Assembly: GCF_002105155.1 (NCBI RefSeq)
Contig: NW_019028985.1
Coordinates: forward strand, 248,001-312,000
Direction: 5' to 3'
DNA length: 64,000 nucleotides
Source: Lobosporangium transversale
Taxonomy: Eukaryota; Mortierellomycota; Mortierellomycetes; Mortierellales; Mortierellaceae
In this document: positions 60,013 to 64,000 of the stretch, piece by piece
How positions within the stretch are numbered: the stretch's first letter is position 1
How the letters are laid out: each line of letters starts with the position of its first letter
Translations under genes and position numbers: made by a program
The notes under the pieces: generated by a model
Databases searched by the model: none
The model's input: the letters and a program-made list of their open reading frames with translations, nothing else
What the model was told of the DNA's origin: nothing

Positions 60013-62555
60013 GGCCGAAGGATGGAAAAAGAAGGGAGGAGCAGTAAAAGAGTGAATAAGAGGAAGCAGGGAAGGAGGGTAAAGGAAATGGGAGTAGATC
60101 CTGAAAAGGACTGGAGGAGGACCGATGTATTTGGACGGGATGTGTAGTGGTGTAAGACAACAAGGAAAAAAAGAAAAAATAAAAAAAAAGAGGGTAACGG
60201 ATACCTTTTATGTCTTTTCGAACTGGTTTCCTTTTGGTGCCTGGATCTTCTTTCTACTTCGCAGAACTTTTCTTTTTTTGTTTGTAATAAATAAACCTTA
60301 GTGGGAACGATCGTTCAAGGGAGAGCCAACACCCATTTTGATGCAACCCCAAACCTGTTTTGTGAACTTTCTACAACTTTTTTTCTTGTGTTTTTGTCCT
60401 TTTGAGGTGAAGGAATGCTCAATAAGTGTAAACAGTACATGTACATACATGATCAATGTAGCCCAGGTGGGTAAAGAAAGAAAGTGGAGGTCGTGTTTAC
60501 ATTTTTTTGAAAAGAATCCCATCTTTGCATAGGCATGTCGAGAACCCTTTCCTGCCTGACAAAGCGTGGTGGCACAGGATAGCAATATCAACAATAACCC
60601 AACTTTCAATATGACAAAAAGAGCTCTTCTCACACATTGTTAGTGGCGCCGAGCGGACAAGGACGGAGCAGAGGACAGGTTCCAAAGATAAAAAGCAGAT
60701 TAGGGCTTCATTTTGATCCAGGGGACATGATCTATCCATGTGTACACATGTACACATGAATCCGACTGGTGGGCAGCCTTTGGCTCTATCCCAAATTTGA
60801 CGCCACGACTCTCAAAAGCTCTCAAAGAAATGAAAGGATGGTCTTTAAAAACTAACAAAAAGTTCATTTCTGACCAATCTTCGCTCTCGTTTTCCACATG
60901 GACTGGCTTCATCATTTCTTGTGTGTTGCTCTCTTTTTCTTATTCATTTTTTTTTCCTGATCAATAATTTCTTTATGATGCTGCAGGAACATCAGTAGCA
61001 ACATTGATGTGGTATATCCACTAATGATAGTAACAATTATATGGTAACAAAGAAATAAGAAGCAAACAGGATGTCTATTGTTAGAAAAGAAAAAAAAAAG
61101 AAACTATGGGCTGCATCCAGAGAAATTATATTCACTGAATGATATTCTCGAACCTCTTCCCAAAAACCAAGTGACTGAAAGTTTTTTTTTTTTTTTTTTT
61201 TTTTTTTTCTTCATTCTTTTGAGGACCAGGATTCCTTCCCAGATTGGGCTCAATCTTTTTAGACACCAAGACAGATACATACCAAATCGGTATTTCTCAT
61301 TCTCTGTGGAGAGGTATATGTTCCGCATGGCAGCTTCTCTCCTTTTCTGCGCATGAACTAAAATTAACAATATAGTTTTCTCAGTTGTATCACATTCCCC
61401 GAATAATTAAAAGCCATGTTAAAAAAGAAGTAAAATGCTGTGCACTCATTCGTCCCGCAATTGAAATTGAAAATGACAAATATTTTGCAAATAGACTTTA
61501 TTTCTCCTTTCAACAAACCGATGCTTGAAAAAAAAAAAAAAAAAAAAAAAAAAAGAAGTGTTATGACTTCAAGAAATGTTCAAAGGGCCATAAAGTCGTT
61601 TATAAGTTTATCCTAAACCCCACTTCTAACCATTGAGCGAAAAACTAGCGTGGCTTCTCCATTTCATCTTTTTAGTATTGGAAGATGAGCAGCTCACAAC
61701 GTTTTTGTAATTTTTATTTTTTTCCTTTCATAAAAACATACTTCCAATGACCTATAGTTGAGAGCACACGCGTGCGGCGGTAAAACTATGACAAAAATCC
61801 CATTACTTTTCCTTCTTGACCACACGCTTTCATGAGGTAGGTAGATAGTCAATGATCTTTGTCTTTAACCAATTGCTTACCTTTTACTGAACTCAAGTGA
61901 ATGTTTTTGAGTATTGTGTCCTTCATTTATGTTTACTGTATTGATATACATTTACCACCACATTACAAGGCTGTATTACCACGGAAAAATCCGGAAAATT
62001 GCTTGCACGACATGCTCTTTGTGGCTGTTTGAACAGGCTACAAGTTTTGGTGGCACAGCATTTGAGCCAGGACTTGTTTGCTCGCGTGGTTGTGCACGTG
62101 ATGATGATATATCTTCTTTTTATCGCCTGAGTTGCCCATTGAACCCAAGTCTGACTTAATCTTGCTCACTCACACAACGATTGTTTGTTTACGGCGTAAC
62201 CCATATATCCCTCTCCTCCTGCCAATCGTCAATCGCCAGTCGGTGCATGAACGCGTGCATTGCCTCTGGTCATCTCTCTTCATCATAAACATTCTGGCGG
62301 ATTCTCTTGCCTTCATCATCAAGTCCAGGTAACTATCCTCCTCATAATTTCAACTATCACGACTGATCATTGTGAATTAATGACAAATATAATTAATAAA
62401 AAATTGGTTAAATTCGCTGATTATTAATTCAACTTTCTGTTCATTAACAAGCTTATTTTTTTTTATTTTATCCAGGCCAGTTCGCATTTCTCTTACATCA
62501 TCCATAGCATATTATCATCATAAGTCCCGTAAGAGATATCCGTGCTGCTGCTTCT
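60013..62555. other. Intergenic region between the carboxylesterase (-) and BRE1 (+)
   Basis: No coding gene is supported. Bases 60013-60130 are pyrimidine-rich on the minus strand (esterase leader). A palindromic cluster CATGTGTACACATG with an overlapping second copy lies at 60737-60758. T and A runs sit near 61180-61208 and 61529-61554. A likely intron in the 5' untranslated leader of BRE1 runs 62329-62475 (CAG|GTAACT ... TATCCAG). Confidence 0.5.
60737..60758. repeat. Overlapping palindrome CATGTGTACACATG
   Basis: A perfect 14-bp palindrome (60737-60750) is followed directly by TACACATG, making a second overlapping TGTACA half. Possible binding site; function unknown. Confidence 0.5.
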
Positions 62556-62755
62556 ATGGACGATAGAGGCAACCGAAAGCGCAGACTTGCCGAGGACACT
62601 GTCACCTCCGGACCAGTAGCCTCCTCTACGGCCGCTAATGGTAGTCCTGCGCCTTTCACTCCCCCATCCAACAAGAGACAGTTTACGGGAAGTGGGAGCT
62701 CGAGTCCGATGAACTCCAGGGAGGATACTGAAAATATGACAGCTGCTGAGGTGAG

Positions 62756-62787
<32 letters not shown>

Positions 62788-64000
62788 CGCTATTTTCATT
62801 TTATTATTTCCTGGTAAAAAATAATATATTTAAGTTGCATGATCTGATGATAGCGATATCATTCTTATAGTAGTGGCCTTCACAACCTCTAAAGAGACTC
62901 TTATCAACAACAGTGATTAATAACCATCTACAAAAAAAAAAAAAAAAAAAAAAAAAAAAACATTTTTGCCTGAATTTTAGGGGGTACTGCTTAATTTCCG
63001 GAAAGAAGCTATTTGGAGACAAATCCAGGAATATAAACGTGAGGTCGCAAGGGCAGAAGATCGTATCATTAGACTGGAAAACAAGCAGGTCAACCATGAT
63101 TCTCAAATTCAAATCGTGGATTTATACTGGAATAAAGTATGTAGATGATCTGGATGCCTTGATTTTTATTATTTAACAACTGTCGCTTTTTACCAGCTTT
63201 TTTCTTATACTTTTTTTTTTTTTTTTTTTCGTCATTGCATATTAGCTTTTAGATGATTTGGAATCGCTAATTTCGCGTTTCAGCATCCAAATAGATGGAA
63301 ACGATGCTATTTCGAAAGGTAACAACATTATTCTTTTAAAATAATTAATACCATGAAATACATGCAAACGATTGTTTTTTTTTTTTTTTTTTTTTTTCTT
63401 TCTTTCTTTCTTTATTTTTATTTTTTTTTCGGCTTATCATATGACTTTTGGCTTTTCTTCTACAGAAGAAGGTAGTTTTGCCTCTATGCTCTTGCGAAAA
63501 TCTGATTCCCGAAATCAAGGCAGTGACCAGGATCATGAACAGGATCAGGAAATCCGAGAGCTTACAGAGAATGCTATTAAGCCTTCAGTAGAGGAGACTA
63601 GCGTTCGCTCGAAGGATATTGTTCTGAAGTTGCTTTGTATAGTCGAAAATTGGGTAGAACAGCGTAGCGATTTTTGGGCTGGCGTTGATTCGCCAGGTAA
63701 GCACAGACAACAAGGAAATATACGACCTTATTTCAAGCAATCGTTATTATTATTATTATTTTTCTTACATTGTATTTTATTTATTTATTTATTTTTTTCC
63801 TTTGCCACACACACACAAAAAAAAAAGCCAATGATCAGCAAAGCAGCACAGTGCAACAGTTATCAGAGGAATGCAAAAATACCGCACAGGAGTTTAAGAA
63901 AGGTCAAACTGAAATTAACCATCTCCAGGCAAAGTATCATCAGTTTACAGAACATGTGTTGCGCTTGAAAAATGAATTGGAAATGACGAAAAACCGGATT
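62556..64000 (+). CDS. BRE1: Bre1-type E3 ubiquitin ligase, N-terminal part (cut by window end)
   Basis: Exons 62556-62750, 62981-63136, 63246-63318, 63466-63696 and 63828 to beyond 64000. The disordered N-terminus MDDRGNRKRR is followed by RKEAIWRQIQEYKREVARAE, NKQVNHDSQIQIVDLYWNKL, LLDDLESLISRF, the linker ESxx/NIVLKLL-like segment and a coiled coil (EECKNTAQEFKKGQTEINHL). This is the conserved N-terminal region of Bre1/RNF20-40, the RING ligase that monoubiquitinates histone H2B with Rad6 in the nucleus. The RING finger, expected at the far C-terminus, lies outside the window. The first intron carries two A runs of about 30 (62757-62786 and near 62932-62960). A 5'-leader intron is likely at 62329-62475. 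Confidence 0.85.

Overview
This is nuclear DNA from an intron-rich, A/T-homopolymer-rich fungus. Most genes have several short GT-AG introns (typically 48-150 bp), pyrimidine-rich leaders on the coding strand, and A or T runs of 15-31 bases in introns and spacers. The gene set contains fungal items (a hybrid histidine kinase, a Dug3-type glutaminase, an Atg22-like permease, a Dsf2-like Sel1 protein) next to genes best known from animals (DONSON, BAG6/Scythe, TFG, Rab4). That mix suggests an early-diverging fungus, most likely Mucoromycota/Mortierellomycotina. This placement is inference, not proof. No rRNA, tRNA, CRISPR array or transposon was recognised.

Layout, left to right: 5' end of a minus-strand gene running off the left edge (1-95); an unrecognised low-complexity protein (2995-5979, -); a Dsf2-like Sel1-repeat protein (7933-10929, +); a GAF hybrid histidine kinase (11227-18565, -); V-ATPase subunit f/RNaseK homologue (20931-21558, -); a class I lysine-methyltransferase-like protein (22253-23853, +); Dug3-like glutamine amidotransferase (23999-25767, -); a decayed phosphoglycerate-dehydrogenase-like protein (26200-27604, +); an Atg22-like vacuolar permease (27834-30363, -); a TFG-like PB1/Q-rich protein (31327-33206, +); a leucine-rich-repeat type protein (33330-34841, -); an aldo-keto reductase (36214-37701, +); ribosomal protein eL33 (38012-38530 plus an unresolved first exon, -); a 1262-residue coiled-coil protein (39604-43851, -); RhoGDI (45614-46881, -); Rab4 (47713-50091, +); DONSON (50260-52745, -); a BAG6-like protein (53170-57556, +); a secreted type-B carboxylesterase (57785-60012, -); and the 5' part of the Bre1 E3 ligase (62556-64000, +).

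Exon structures were built by hand: splice phases, branch-site-like motifs and protein similarity were required to agree, and each complete model sums to a whole number of codons. Many neighbours are head-to-head and share short promoters (DONSON/BAG6-like, RhoGDI/Rab4, Dug3-like/PGDH-like, V-ATPase f/methyltransferase). Functional themes are membrane traffic (Rab4, RhoGDI, TFG, V-ATPase f, Atg22-like), protein quality control and ubiquitin (BAG6-like, Bre1) and replication (DONSON). I see no dedicated gene cluster or single pathway; this looks like ordinary core-genome sequence with several notable individual genes and gene structures.
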